From Butyricimonas paravirosa (lineage in GTDB: Bacteria > Bacteroidota > Bacteroidia > Bacteroidales > Marinifilaceae): 64,000 bases of DNA. The DNA lies in assembly GCF_032878955.1 (NCBI RefSeq), contig NZ_CP043839.1:1240001-1304000 (forward strand), written 5' to 3'. Of the stretch, positions 15,199 through 25,959 are shown in pieces. The notes under the pieces are model-generated. The model saw only the letters and a program-made list of their open reading frames with translations, made no database searches and was not told the origin of the DNA. The position numbers and the translations under genes are program-made. Positions within the stretch are counted from its first letter, which is position 1. Every line of letters begins with the position of its first letter.

Positions 15199-18030
15199 TT
15201 ATTTCGATTCTTTGCCCTGCATTAACAAAACACCACATCTCTCCATATTCAGATACTTCCGACAGGCATCTTTCAGATCTGCCGGGGTGATCGAATACAG
15301 AATCTCCTCGTAACGTGCCAGATCGTCCAACGTCTCTCCATCCCGCAAAGCACCCATCAAATACTTCTTCCACTCTGCGGTAGCGTAATCATTTACCACC
15401 TCACGCCGAGTCACGACAAAGGAGCGTTGCAATGCAGCTAATTCACTCTCTTCCACTTCATTCTCCTGTACATCCCGGATAATTTCCTTCAACAGCTGAT
15501 CCACCTTCTCCATATTTTTAGTATCCACCGAGGCATTAATATCAAAATAATATCCGGCCTGCGGTAATCCTTTGTAATATAAAAGCATATATGGAGAATA
15601 CAGCAAAGACTCTTGTTCCCGTAACACGCTCAGCAAGCGATTGCGAACAACATCCCTCACTAATTTCAGCATCAAAGAATTGCGTAATCCTGCCTCGTAG
15701 TTCCCATAATAGAGATAATCAAAAATAGTCTGTCCTTCATTCTCATTCGGGAATATCTCCCGGAAACCTCCTTTCGGGTAATCAAACTCCGGCAATACCC
15801 AGTTATTAACTTTTTCTTGCGCAGGAAACATACCGAGAACAGCGACCAAATCACGTTCCACCTCGTTCATATCAAAATTCCCGCAAACGACACACACTAA
15901 TCCATTGGGATTTGTGTACAACTGCCTGTAAAAGTCAGCAATGTCGTCCAGATTCAGCGCCTCTATTTCTTCCCGACTCTCGGCCATTTTTCCAGTTGCC
16001 AAGGAATTACCCATTAACTGATCTATTCGTGCCGCCATCTGTCTGTCCGGCGCACTTTTCAACATCTTCGACAACATCGTTTCCTGTCCCACATTTGCCA
16101 ACATATCTTGTTTGGCATCTTCAAAATCTTCATACCGCTTTTCCGGATAAAAACACTTTTCATACACCAGATGGCATAATTCAGTAACCTTGTCTGCCGG
16201 AGCCATGGCAATCCACCCATGCCAATAAGGTTCGAACGTTACGGAAAAAGCCATTTCCTCCTGTGCCAACATTTCACAATACGAGTCATAATCCATCTTC
16301 TCGATTCCCCCCATCTCCATATAACCTGCCACGCCTTCCAACAAGGGGTAATTCTCGGGAGTCAGTATCGAGGCTCCTCCCCTAGCAAAAGCGGTTAACG
16401 TGATTTGTCGATCCTCATCTTTCGTCCGTTTCAAAATAATCCGTGCGCCATTCATCAGACAAATTTCTTTCACGTCCAGCCCATCAATCATGCGTTCCGA
16501 AACAATCAACTGCCGGGAAGGCGTAAACTTACGTACTAAAAATTCAGGCACATCCACTTCCTCCTGTTCTTCCTCTTCCACCACCACATACTCGTACACG
16601 CCACGAGAGACTTTTTCTCCCTCCTCCCAAGAGTCCTGAATTTCTTTTTCCGTCAACTTTTCTCCTTTCAACGGGTTATAATGATAGGCTGCACGCACGT
16701 GAGATAAACACCCAAACCACTTACCCGCCAAGGTCTGTAATTCCTTACTTTCAATTGCGCGTATTTGAGTGGCGAGCCAACCATTATGTAAGGTATCCGT
16801 CACGTAACGCTCGCCCGAAATTGCCAAGTCTGCAAAATCCTCACACCATTGTTCGGAACTCTTAACGGTATAGAGCTTTCCTAATTGCTTTATGGCATTT
16901 TCTTTTAACCGAGCCAATTCCGGTTCACAAAATCCTTGTTCGCGAATTTGTTTCAAGGTACTCACGACCTCCACGATTTTTTCCTTTATCTCGGTTCCAT
17001 GCTCCCCGTCGATGGAAAACACCAGATGGTCTTTGTCACTCAGATACCAGTTGTCGGACAACGAAACCCGTAAATCTTGTGCCTTAAAGCGGGCATTGAC
17101 AGCCGACACCAACACACTCTCTTTTATCTTTTTCAGACGGTCACCGTAAGTTGATTGCACGGTAGTAACTTTTGGTAATATTAACTCTAATGTCGAACGA
17201 CTAATCAACGTATCCTGCATTTCCTGGTAAGCCACCTTCTCTTTGTACCCCAAAGGATATTCCTTGTACCCGGTTGTTTTTACCGCAGGAATCCCTTCAA
17301 ACAATTCTTTGATCTTTTCCTCCATCTCCCCGACATTCAAATCTCCAACCACGACAATCGTGGCCAGCTCGGGCACATACCATTTCCGATAGAAGTTTTC
17401 CAGCTTCTCCGCGGTCATACTCTTTATCTCTTCCGGGGTTCCCAAAGGCATTCGTTCACTATAACGGGTTCCCCCGACTTTCACATCGTAAAAAGGATCA
17501 CCCGTATCATACCCGCGGGCCTCTTCCAATATCACCCCTTTTTCCCTTTCAACTTGTTCCGGACGTATTTGAATGCCCGTCAACCAATCTTTCAATATCA
17601 ACAATCCCCGATCCAGATCTTCCGGTCGGTCTGTCGGAATGGAAAACATATAAATTGTACGGTCAAATCCGGTAAAAGCATTAATCCCAAATCCATACTT
17701 CACTCCCAACGACTCAAGAAATTCAACGATTCCCTTATTCGGGAAATGTTCAGTCCCGTTGAAAGCCATGTGCTCAAGGAAGTGTGCCACACCACCTTCC
17801 TTCTCGGTCTGCAAGATCGAGCCGGCACGCAGGATCAAACGGAATTCAACCTTATGCCCCGGCATATCATTTTGTTTAATAACATAATGCAATCCATTCG
17901 GTAACTGTTTGTACACGGTACCTTCCGGTAACGCAATCAATTCATTTGCAGGAACACGTTTCTGTCCTTCCACTATCGAAAAAAACATTCCTAGCAAACA
18001 TACGGTAAATAGGCATTTCAATATATTCAT
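15199..18030 (-). CDS. M16 family zinc metallopeptidase (PqqL/insulinase-like)
   Basis: A 943-residue exported peptidase with two M16 halves. A signal peptide (residues 1-22) precedes the inverted zinc motif HFLEHMAFNGTEHF near residue 83, with the third ligand region EEARGYD about 75 residues later. The second half lacks the zinc motif, as in PqqL and other two-domain members. It starts 4 bp after a lipoprotein gene and follows SusC/SusD, so it likely cleaves imported peptides or small proteins in the periplasm. Confidence 0.93.
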   Translation of the reverse strand: MNILKCLFTVCLLGMFFSIVEGQKRVPANELIALPEGTVYKQLPNGLHYVIKQNDMPGHKVEFRLILRAGSILQTEKEGGVAHFLEHMAFNGTEHFPNKGIVEFLESLGVKYGFGINAFTGFDRTIYMFSIPTDRPEDLDRGLLILKDWLTGIQIRPEQVEREKGVILEEARGYDTGDPFYDVKVGGTRYSERMPLGTPEEIKSMTAEKLENFYRKWYVPELATIVVVGDLNVGEMEEKIKELFEGIPAVKTTGYKEYPLGYKEKVAYQEMQDTLISRSTLELILPKVTTVQSTYGDRLKKIKESVLVSAVNARFKAQDLRVSLSDNWYLSDKDHLVFSIDGEHGTEIKEKIVEVVSTLKQIREQGFCEPELARLKENAIKQLGKLYTVKSSEQWCEDFADLAISGERYVTDTLHNGWLATQIRAIESKELQTLAGKWFGCLSHVRAAYHYNPLKGEKLTEKEIQDSWEEGEKVSRGVYEYVVVEEEEQEEVDVPEFLVRKFTPSRQLIVSERMIDGLDVKEICLMNGARIILKRTKDEDRQITLTAFARGGASILTPENYPLLEGVAGYMEMGGIEKMDYDSYCEMLAQEEMAFSVTFEPYWHGWIAMAPADKVTELCHLVYEKCFYPEKRYEDFEDAKQDMLANVGQETMLSKMLKSAPDRQMAARIDQLMGNSLATGKMAESREEIEALNLDDIADFYRQLYTNPNGLVCVVCGNFDMNEVERDLVAVLGMFPAQEKVNNWVLPEFDYPKGGFREIFPNENEGQTIFDYLYYGNYEAGLRNSLMLKLVRDVVRNRLLSVLREQESLLYSPYMLLYYKGLPQAGYYFDINASVDTKNMEKVDQLLKEIIRDVQENEVEESELAALQRSFVVTRREVVNDYATAEWKKYLMGALRDGETLDDLARYEEILYSITPADLKDACRKYLNMERCGVLLMQGKESK

Positions 18031-18034
18031 ACGA

Positions 18035-19258
18035 CTACTCAGATAAAGTGTATTCTACTCTAATAATGCTGTATCCTCCGGCATTATAATGATCAAAATT
18101 AAACTGGAACGTCAACTTATTACCTGTCAATATTCCCTGGGGTTCGATCCAATTACCATCTTCCCAGTAATCTTCATCTATTCCCGAATAGAACAGATAT
18201 TGGGTAGGATCGAGAGTGGCTCCATACTCCACATATTCTTGTGCAAGTTCATTATCTCCAGCATCCAGAATCTCTTTCAAACGATTCCATGCAGAATAAT
18301 CATAAGCAAAAGGAACAATGGTTATCAATTCTGTTTCATCCCATATATCAGGTCTTTCCCCCAGAAACGCCACATTTGATACACCACTTTGGGGAAAATC
18401 AACACGGATATTATCCAACGTCATCTCAAAAGTTTCCAAAGTTGTTTTAGAAAGCCCGATTAATTCCATCATTGCCATATAAGGATTTACCATCCCCTCT
18501 CCAGGATCATAATACCAAAACATATCATTTTCAACCGTCTCCTTACGCAACATATCATACATAAACTCGGTCAAACCCATCGGATTATTCGTCATTTTAA
18601 GTATCGGTTGTTCAGCCGTTGCGTCTTCACTCAACGTAATCACGGTCTTTCCGGTATACACCTTCTTCATCCCGTTAATTAAAGATTCCAAGCCATCCGT
18701 AGGTGGTACCTCCACGCTCACCCTTACCGGGATCACTCCTATCCACTTACTCAAATCCAACCCTTTCGCCTTGTACCCTTCCAGCAATGCCTGTTGTTCT
18801 TCGGTTAAATCCTCGGCCTCCATATAAGGTTTCACGACAACACGCAACACCTCCTCCACTTTCCCCATATCCGCTTCCGGCAATGGATATTTTACTCCTA
18901 TTTCCAAATATACCTTATCCTCCACACCCTCCTTATCATTTGAGATAATTTCAAAATCCACACTCTTTTCTCCCGCCGGAATGGTCACAACGGCAGGATT
19001 CACGGTCACCAAGTTTTCCACCCCTTCCGTTAGGTATTTCACGTCAATTTCCAGAGACACGTCTTTATCATAGGCACGTATCAACATTAACGTCGCCTTC
19101 AAAGGCTCATTGTCCATTGCCAATATTACCGGATCTCCCTCTGTTCTGATATATATCGAATTCTTCCCCATATATTCTCTCTCGTCCGATTCCGAACAAC
19201 CGGAAAAAGCGGCGATCAACAATAAAAGCATGATTTGCAATTTTCCCATGGTACTCAT
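18035..19258 (-). CDS. SusD-associated surface lipoprotein (DUF4929-like)
   Basis: A 407-residue lipoprotein with a lipobox ending FSGCSESDE; the following acidic residues resemble the Bacteroidota surface-export signal. It has an N-terminal Ig-like region (VNPAVVTIPAGEKSVDFEI) and a mixed alpha/beta C-terminus without enzymatic motifs. I associate it with DUF4929 by memory only. It lies between SusD (30 bp) and the M16 peptidase (4 bp), so it is likely an accessory ligand-binding protein of the same uptake system. Confidence 0.7.
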   Translation of the reverse strand: MSTMGKLQIMLLLLIAAFSGCSESDEREYMGKNSIYIRTEGDPVILAMDNEPLKATLMLIRAYDKDVSLEIDVKYLTEGVENLVTVNPAVVTIPAGEKSVDFEIISNDKEGVEDKVYLEIGVKYPLPEADMGKVEEVLRVVVKPYMEAEDLTEEQQALLEGYKAKGLDLSKWIGVIPVRVSVEVPPTDGLESLINGMKKVYTGKTVITLSEDATAEQPILKMTNNPMGLTEFMYDMLRKETVENDMFWYYDPGEGMVNPYMAMMELIGLSKTTLETFEMTLDNIRVDFPQSGVSNVAFLGERPDIWDETELITIVPFAYDYSAWNRLKEILDAGDNELAQEYVEYGATLDPTQYLFYSGIDEDYWEDGNWIEPQGILTGNKLTFQFNFDHYNAGGYSIIRVEYTLSE

Positions 19259-19288
19259 AACTAAACTTTTATAATTTATACCTATACT

Positions 19289-20668
19289 TCACACAGCCAA
19301 AACCGGCCATCCTTCATTCTGTTTGACCAACGTGTTATACCTATATTCACTTGCCGGAATCGGTAAGGTCCAACGATAGTCGTCTGACTTAATCGTAGCC
19401 GACACTTGTTTACCATACACACCGTAGCGTTTGGCCGGAATAGCACACCGTTTCATATCAAAAAAACGGACTCCTTCACCCACAAATTCTTTTTTACGTT
19501 CCTCCAGAATTTTATTTATTAACTCATTACCCGATAATTCCGTATTCCACGCAGTAGCACCCCGTTGTTCCATCATCCGGTTCATCAGACTCACGGCATC
19601 ACCACTTCGGTCTGAACGAGCTAAAGCCTCCGCACGCATCAGCCACATTCCGGCAACCCGTGCCATGTTCACGTATTTACTCGCAATCTCGTCCCGGTTC
19701 ATTTTATTATATTTCCCCAGTAAACGAACTTCACGAGCATCCGGCATCACAAACTCCACCTCCGACCATTCTTTCCGAATGTCCCCATCCTCAAATAGTA
19801 CCTCATCCGTCAGTACCAAATAATCCCCCTTGTCGAAGGTTTCAAAACGAATCTCTTCATAAATCTGGGACAATTGATATTTTGCGAAAATCCGAGCCAC
19901 CGAGCCATTGCCACTCCAAAGTGCCTCGTACGCTCCGGCTCCTAACATCGTTTCCGGATACACGGTTTCCAAATCTTCCGTCTGTTCCAATACGGCGGAA
20001 TAATTACCCGCATACAACTCTAATTCGACCTGTAAATAAGCAATACTCTTATCGGATAGCCAATGTACATTCTTCATTGTATTTTTCTCACTTTTAGCCT
20101 CTTTAAGTAATTTCCGAATTTCCTCCACGCAAGCTTTCATGGATGAACGAGGCAAAAAGTCAAGCTCCACCCGGTCTTTCAAAATAATCCCGTCCTTCGA
20201 CTCATTCCCCTCATAACGAGGAGCAAACAGGCGTAACAAATCAAAGTAACACCATGCCTTCAACCCCTTGGCCTCACAAATAATCCTCTCCTTTTCCTCC
20301 ACTTCGGTATCATTCAACGTGATCACCCCATCCATCCGGGCCAACAAAGCATTCACCTCAGCCACCACCATGTAATATTCGGTCCATAACGTTCCCGCCA
20401 AATCCGTCATTTCAACCTCCCTCCAGTCATACAGATTTTTCAACGTGGCATCCCGGTCTAAATGTTGGGTGGGACAAAAATCATCCGATAGAACCGAGTA
20501 CTCGAACAAGTGTTGAGGCAATCCCTCGTAAGCAGATGCCAGCAACGAACGAGCCGACAAAACATCCGTTATTGCATCCGGATCGGAAAACTGATCTTCC
20601 AACGGTATATTAAGTGAGCAACCTCCCATCAGGAAGCCAACCACACAAATTATTATCCTCCAATTCAT
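19289..20668 (-). CDS. SusD/RagB-family nutrient-binding lipoprotein
   Basis: A 459-residue lipoprotein with a lipobox (GFLMGGCSLNIPLEDQFSDP) and the helical TPR-rich SusD fold. The C-terminal family box is visible as ILEERKKEFVGEGVRFFDMKR, followed by the RYNTLVKQNEGWP tail. SusD proteins form the lid of a SusC pore at the cell surface. It starts 10 bp after the SusC gene. With a peptidase downstream rather than glycoside hydrolases, the ligand is probably peptidic, as for RagAB. Confidence 0.93.
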   Translation of the reverse strand: MNWRIIICVVGFLMGGCSLNIPLEDQFSDPDAITDVLSARSLLASAYEGLPQHLFEYSVLSDDFCPTQHLDRDATLKNLYDWREVEMTDLAGTLWTEYYMVVAEVNALLARMDGVITLNDTEVEEKERIICEAKGLKAWCYFDLLRLFAPRYEGNESKDGIILKDRVELDFLPRSSMKACVEEIRKLLKEAKSEKNTMKNVHWLSDKSIAYLQVELELYAGNYSAVLEQTEDLETVYPETMLGAGAYEALWSGNGSVARIFAKYQLSQIYEEIRFETFDKGDYLVLTDEVLFEDGDIRKEWSEVEFVMPDAREVRLLGKYNKMNRDEIASKYVNMARVAGMWLMRAEALARSDRSGDAVSLMNRMMEQRGATAWNTELSGNELINKILEERKKEFVGEGVRFFDMKRCAIPAKRYGVYGKQVSATIKSDDYRWTLPIPASEYRYNTLVKQNEGWPVLAV

Positions 20669-20678
20669 ATCTTATATA

Positions 20679-23600
20679 TTAAAAACTTACACTCAAATTC
20701 AACGTAAATACCGGTTGTTGCGTCCCCACTAACGAACCGGATTCTGGGTCTGACTCCTTGTAACGGGTCAAGGTAAATAGATTGGATGCCTGAAAAGCAA
20801 CCGACGCGTATTGAATCACATTCTTTGTCTTCTCGATCAACCAATAAGGCAATCTATATCTCAATGACAAGGAAGACATTCGCAAATAATCACTACTTCC
20901 CACGGTACGGCTGTTAGCATACAATTTCAGATTATCCACGGCTGCCGAGGAATAATAGGGACGATGGTAAATCTTATTTTCATCTCCTTCTTGAAACCAC
21001 ATATTCTCTACCTGCCCTTTGATCGCATTATAATTAGCATCGCTTACCTCTCGCACGTATGAAAAACTGTACGCCTTCTTGCCTCCGAACACGAAGTAAA
21101 AATCCACATCCAGATCAAAGTTACCATAGGACACCGAGTAAAAAAAGCTACCGGAATAAGGCGGGGTGGAATGTCCCAAGGCAACCATATCCTCTCGTGT
21201 CAGTTTTTCCGTCGCGGCAATCTCTTGTCCATCAGCTCCCCGAAATACCGGAAGCCCCGTCATCGGATTAATCCCTAATGACACGGGACCATATATCATA
21301 TCATACGATTTTCCAACCTCAAAACTAGGAACCATATCATACTCTGACGTGTACAGGCAGTCCGTGTGATACAAATCCACGACCTTATTCTGATTGTAGG
21401 CAAGATTCAAACGCCCGGACATCCGCCAGTTGTTCCGGTCCACTACTTTTACATACAATTCACCCTCGACACCGCTATTTTCCAGAATACCGATATTCCG
21501 TTTCAACGTAGTAAACCCGTTCGAGGCCGGGATAGGTACATCCAGCAAAGCATCTTTTGTACGACGGCGATACCATCCGGCATTCAGCGTCACCCGATTC
21601 CATAATCCCAGGGAAATTCCCGCATCAATATCAATGGTCTGTTCCGGTTTTAAATCGGCATTATACAACCCCATCAATGACAACAACTGATCGTCCCCAT
21701 ACGAATCCTCGGAATATTGAAACGTAGCCACTGCCGACGAAGGAGAGACGCCCTGTAAACTTGCCGTGCAACCGTAGGATGCTCTTAATTTCAACTCAGT
21801 CAATACCCCATTATCCTGCAAAAAAGGATAATTCTTCAACGACCATCCGGCTCCGACTGCCCAAGCGGAATTCCAACGTTTATCACTAGGTAATATGGAA
21901 GATGCATCACTCTTATATGTTCCGAACAAATCATAGATATTATTCCAGGAATATCCGGCTAAAACTCCTATACCGAGCTGAGCCGTCTTCTCATTCTTTG
22001 AAGTGAATGATGGTTTCCGGTTACCCTCTATTGATTGATTTACACCTGATGCGGACTGCATCTTCTTAGTCAATCCATAACCTGTAATTCCCAAATTATC
22101 ATAGCGATCGGAATAAAAGTCAAAATTCGCTCCCAAAGTCAAATCATGTTTTCCAAATGCCCGATTATAAGTCACACGTACATTCGAAGACAGATTCATA
22201 GTAGTATTTTTATCTTTTGTCAATTTTCCCCGTTCCCGCTCCGGAATACCGCTTGTAATTTCAGAATACGCAGTCGGAGGCGTAATTCCCAGTTTCTCCG
22301 ACAACACGTAATCAATACCTGCGACGGCAGCAATCTCCAACCCTTCGATTCCCCGAAAGTTTATACTTCCTGAAACACCGGCCCGTTTATCTGATGATTC
22401 TTCACTATATTGGTTGAACAAATCTGCGTACGTTCTTCCCGGAAAGGAAACCAACTCCGAGTTCACATCTTTCGTTTCATAAGGATTCAACTGATACACT
22501 AAATCCGTCGGAGAATAACTCGTACCATTCGGCGTGTTCGTGAGGGAATACCCGCCATTGACACTCAAAGATGCATACAACTTTGGGGTTATCTCCTGAT
22601 CCACGCTCAACCGTGCCGTTACCCGCTTAATATCGTTTCCGGGAATACGCCCTCCCTGTTGCGAATAATTCAAAGAGGCATAAAAACTGGTTTGTTCCGT
22701 TCCCCCTCTCGCACTCAAATTATGTTCCTGATAGAAATTATTACGCAATAACTCTTTGAACCAGTCCGTATTAATACGTGACAAGGAATCCAGTATTTGC
22801 TGCCCTCTGGCAATTAAACTCTGCAAATTCGGATCATTCGCATGATATTTCCGATAGTAATCTTCACTGTATCGATACCCCGGAGTTGCTGTATTTTCCA
22901 GTCGACGTTCTAATTCCAGCTTTTCTCTCGAATCCATCATATCTACCCCCCGACGTCCCCGAAAAGTCACACCCCCACTGAAACTATAATTATATACCAT
23001 TTTCCCGGCCGTACCTCGTTGGGAGGTGATTTCCAGCACCCCGTTTGCCGCCTTGATTCCATACAGCGCACAAGCCGCAGCATCTTTCAACACTTTAATC
23101 TCCTTTATATCATTGGGATTCAAAGTTAAAAAAGCATCTGATGAAATCACTTGACCATCCAGAACATACAAAGGTTCGTTTGCCGCATCTCCCGCCCGCA
23201 AAGAAGACGTTCCGCGAATACGAATTTCCGGTTTACTACCCAAATCTCCTTTGTTGGTCACAATTAATCCCGGAGCCATACCTTGTAGGGCAAGCGCTAT
23301 ATCCAACACGGGTTTATTGTTCATGCGCCGGACATCCACTTCATTCACCACCCCCGTTTTAGCCCGCACATCAATCTCGTTAATATTTGCCCGGGCCCTT
23401 ACCTGTACTTCGTCCATCTCGTTATAACTATCCTTCAACACGACATTCATAAAACGATCGCCCGTATATTTAATCTCTTTTGTCTTTTTACCGATAAAGG
23501 TAAACACGACCTCCATACCCATCACGTCAGGTACGACCAATGAATAATTCCCGTCTATTCCTGTCACGGTACCCACCGTTGTTCCTTTGATAAAAACATT

Positions 23601-24011
23601 TACTCCCGGTAATGCTGCCCCCTCTTCATCATTCACCTGTCCTTGGATCTTGACCGTTTTGGAAGCCGCCTCCGGAGTTCCTTTTGCATATAATATAACT
23701 GTCTTGTCCTTTATTTTATAGGTAAGATCTGAACCCTTCAAGGCAATATTCAACACAGAATCCAACGTAACTTCTTTCACCTGAATAGTCATTTTCTTCA
23801 AGTTCATAACCATTGCATTGTTAAAGAAAAAGGTGTAATCTGACTGTTTCTTGATTTGGTCTGTCAACTGGGCAAATGAACCATTCTTCAAATTAATTGT
23901 TAGTTTTTTCTGTTGGGCAAACACACTCCCCCAAAACATAAACACGAACAACAAGCCCCATAAAATACGCCTGAAAACATACTTACCTTTCATAGTTCCT
24001 AATTTTTTCAA
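20679..24011 (-). CDS. SusC/RagA-family TonB-dependent transporter
   Basis: A 1110-residue outer-membrane receptor. Order: signal peptide (to ~residue 32, FAQQ), an STN/secretin-like domain (about 40-110), a carboxypeptidase-like beta-sandwich (VKIQGQVNDEEGAALPGVNV), the plug with the DVRRMNNKPV and LYVLDGQ regions, and a barrel ending in VFTLNLSVSF with a terminal Phe. The STN domain indicates signalling to the FecR anti-sigma factor encoded immediately upstream, with which it overlaps by 4 bp. Confidence 0.95.
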   Translation of the reverse strand: MKKLGTMKGKYVFRRILWGLLFVFMFWGSVFAQQKKLTINLKNGSFAQLTDQIKKQSDYTFFFNNAMVMNLKKMTIQVKEVTLDSVLNIALKGSDLTYKIKDKTVILYAKGTPEAASKTVKIQGQVNDEEGAALPGVNVFIKGTTVGTVTGIDGNYSLVVPDVMGMEVVFTFIGKKTKEIKYTGDRFMNVVLKDSYNEMDEVQVRARANINEIDVRAKTGVVNEVDVRRMNNKPVLDIALALQGMAPGLIVTNKGDLGSKPEIRIRGTSSLRAGDAANEPLYVLDGQVISSDAFLTLNPNDIKEIKVLKDAAACALYGIKAANGVLEITSQRGTAGKMVYNYSFSGGVTFRGRRGVDMMDSREKLELERRLENTATPGYRYSEDYYRKYHANDPNLQSLIARGQQILDSLSRINTDWFKELLRNNFYQEHNLSARGGTEQTSFYASLNYSQQGGRIPGNDIKRVTARLSVDQEITPKLYASLSVNGGYSLTNTPNGTSYSPTDLVYQLNPYETKDVNSELVSFPGRTYADLFNQYSEESSDKRAGVSGSINFRGIEGLEIAAVAGIDYVLSEKLGITPPTAYSEITSGIPERERGKLTKDKNTTMNLSSNVRVTYNRAFGKHDLTLGANFDFYSDRYDNLGITGYGLTKKMQSASGVNQSIEGNRKPSFTSKNEKTAQLGIGVLAGYSWNNIYDLFGTYKSDASSILPSDKRWNSAWAVGAGWSLKNYPFLQDNGVLTELKLRASYGCTASLQGVSPSSAVATFQYSEDSYGDDQLLSLMGLYNADLKPEQTIDIDAGISLGLWNRVTLNAGWYRRRTKDALLDVPIPASNGFTTLKRNIGILENSGVEGELYVKVVDRNNWRMSGRLNLAYNQNKVVDLYHTDCLYTSEYDMVPSFEVGKSYDMIYGPVSLGINPMTGLPVFRGADGQEIAATEKLTREDMVALGHSTPPYSGSFFYSVSYGNFDLDVDFYFVFGGKKAYSFSYVREVSDANYNAIKGQVENMWFQEGDENKIYHRPYYSSAAVDNLKLYANSRTVGSSDYLRMSSLSLRYRLPYWLIEKTKNVIQYASVAFQASNLFTLTRYKESDPESGSLVGTQQPVFTLNLSVSF

Positions 24012-25183
24012 TGTACAATAATACTTTGTCCTTCTATCGTGAAATGCACGTCACTCGTAAGCTCGATGATCTCCAACACCTCGTTCAAATCTTCATATTT
24101 CTTTACATCACCGGTAAATACAATATCTTTCGCCTCTTCTCGGTAGAATTCGACTTTCACATCATACCACCGTGCCAGATTACGCATCAGATCCTCCAGA
24201 CGCATATCTTTAAAGACCAAACGTCCCGATCTCCAAGCAGTAAACAATGCTGTCTCCACCTTGTATTTTTCCATTCCTTTCCCCCCGGTCAAACAAACCT
24301 GTTCGCCCGGCACCATTCTCACCTTTTCTCCTTTATCCATAGATTCTACCTCTACCACACCTTCCTCCAAAGTTGTCCACGTTTTGCCCTCTTCCGCGTA
24401 AGCACACACATCAAAAGAAGTTCCCAACACGCTCACTTTAGCCTGCACGGTTTCTACCACAAAAGGACGACTTATATCACGAGCGACCTCGAAATAAGCC
24501 TCTCCTTCCAAAATCACCTTACGAATCCCGCTTGCAAATACCACCGGATATTTCAATCGTGTCGCTGCATTCAACCACACTTTGGTCCCATCCTCTAAAG
24601 TCATAAAATACTCTCCTCCCCGCGGAACCTCCAACATATGAAATGCATCTTGCACGCCCGCACCCGACAGCGATTTGCCATCATAACTGATCCGCCCGGA
24701 ATCCGCACTAATCTTCATTCCCCCGTCCTCTATACTTCTTTCTCCCCAATCCAGGACCTGCCTTTCTCCCGACGACAAGACTAATACGGCTTGAGATTTC
24801 CCAGCTTTCACCGTTATCGGTTCCTCCGTCTTCTCTTCTTTTATGTCCTCCTTGGAAAGTAACGCAACCGCAATTCCCAATGGAACGATAAACATAGCCG
24901 CGTACTTCATCCATGTAATCTTTATCCTTCTACGCCTTGCAGATAGTTTATCCTGTCTCACTTTTCTAAATTTTTCCCATGCCCTCATATAATCCAAACG
25001 CTCGTATACTTCCGCCTTACGCTCCATCAGCTCGGTCGAACTCCACAGAGCAAACAACTCCCGATGGCGCTCGTCCTCCGTCAACCATTTTTCCAACTCC
25101 TGCAATTCCCCTTCTTCCAAACAATCACCTAAAGACTTGGAAATAAACTCTGATATTCTAAGTGCATTTTCTTCCTTATCCAT
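24008..25183 (-). CDS. FecR-family anti-sigma factor
   Basis: A 391-residue inner-membrane protein from ATG 25183 (MDKEENALRISEFISKSLGD); an ATG at 25219 would add 12 residues. It has a cytoplasmic N-terminal anti-sigma part, one membrane helix (YAAMFIVPLGIAVALL, about residue 100), a periplasmic FecR domain (PRGGEYFMTLEDGTKVWLNA) and a C-terminal DUF4974 STN-like domain. It relays ligand occupancy of the SusC protein to the ECF sigma factor encoded 154 bp upstream. Confidence 0.92.
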   Translation of the reverse strand: MDKEENALRISEFISKSLGDCLEEGELQELEKWLTEDERHRELFALWSSTELMERKAEVYERLDYMRAWEKFRKVRQDKLSARRRRIKITWMKYAAMFIVPLGIAVALLSKEDIKEEKTEEPITVKAGKSQAVLVLSSGERQVLDWGERSIEDGGMKISADSGRISYDGKSLSGAGVQDAFHMLEVPRGGEYFMTLEDGTKVWLNAATRLKYPVVFASGIRKVILEGEAYFEVARDISRPFVVETVQAKVSVLGTSFDVCAYAEEGKTWTTLEEGVVEVESMDKGEKVRMVPGEQVCLTGGKGMEKYKVETALFTAWRSGRLVFKDMRLEDLMRNLARWYDVKVEFYREEAKDIVFTGDVKKYEDLNEVLEIIELTSDVHFTIEGQSIIVH

Positions 25184-25337
25184 AAACAAATAAATTTTCT
25201 TTTCTTCCGTTTCTAACATTCATTTGCCCAGAAACACTTCAGAAAACAAAACGGGGGGATAAGAATTAAAAAAAATTAAAATTCGATCACAAACGTATTA
25301 CAAATGTTTGGTCGCAGAAATACCTTAAACCGGGTAT

Positions 25338-25901
25338 TTACGAGAAAAGAATACCTATAAATATTGAGTATATGCCACCTTTTAATTTATTATACAATCT
25401 CTTTTTACCGTCCTTTTTATACTCTTTTGCCGTTTCCAGAGAAATTCCCATTAACTCCGCCACTTCTGAGATTTTATACCCTTTTAACGTCAACGACATA
25501 ACTTTTCCGCATTGCGGTGGCAACTGTTCTATGGTAGTTAAAATTCGTGCAAACACATCCTCTTCCATCATTCGCTCTAAAAACACCTCTTGATTCTCCC
25601 CCTCTTCCAACATTTTCATTTCATATTGTCTTCTGATCTTTAAATGACGTAAATAATTCAAGGATTTGTTTCTCACTCCCGTATATAAATATACTTTCAG
25701 CGCAATCCGATTATCAAACGCCATCTCTTTATCAAGCAGCGATATAAAGAACTCCTGCACAATATCTTTTGCAACCTCTTCATTCCCCACATACTTCCCC
25801 GCAAACAAAACCAATGGAACATAATAATAGTGATAGAGTAACTCGTACGCCTTCTCTTTCCCTTGGTGCAAATAATCCAATAACAGGTCACGCTGATCCA
25901 T
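25338..25901 (-). CDS. ECF RNA polymerase sigma factor of the SusCD locus
   Basis: A 187-residue sigma-70 family factor with region 2 (DIVQEFFISLLDKEMAF) and region 4 (LPPQCGKVMSLTLKGYKISEVAELMGISLETAKEY). It belongs to the Bacteroidota ECF expansion that pairs with FecR and SusC. It starts the operon and should activate its transcription when the transporter is occupied. A consensus-like promoter lies just upstream. Confidence 0.93.
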   Translation of the reverse strand: MDQRDLLLDYLHQGKEKAYELLYHYYYVPLVLFAGKYVGNEEVAKDIVQEFFISLLDKEMAFDNRIALKVYLYTGVRNKSLNYLRHLKIRRQYEMKMLEEGENQEVFLERMMEEDVFARILTTIEQLPPQCGKVMSLTLKGYKISEVAELMGISLETAKEYKKDGKKRLYNKLKGGIYSIFIGILFS

Positions 25902-25918
25902 AACTTAAAATTATTTGA

Positions 25919-25948
25919 CAAAGATAACTTAAAATTTCTTTAAACAAA
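25919..25948 (-). promoter_or_regulatory. Promoter of the ECF sigma gene
   Basis: TTTG (25945-25948), an 18-bp spacer and TATCTTTG (25919-25926) on the minus strand, 18 bp before the sigma gene. Housekeeping-type, so basal expression does not need the ECF factor itself. Confidence 0.65.
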
Positions 25949-25959
25949 GAACATACAAT

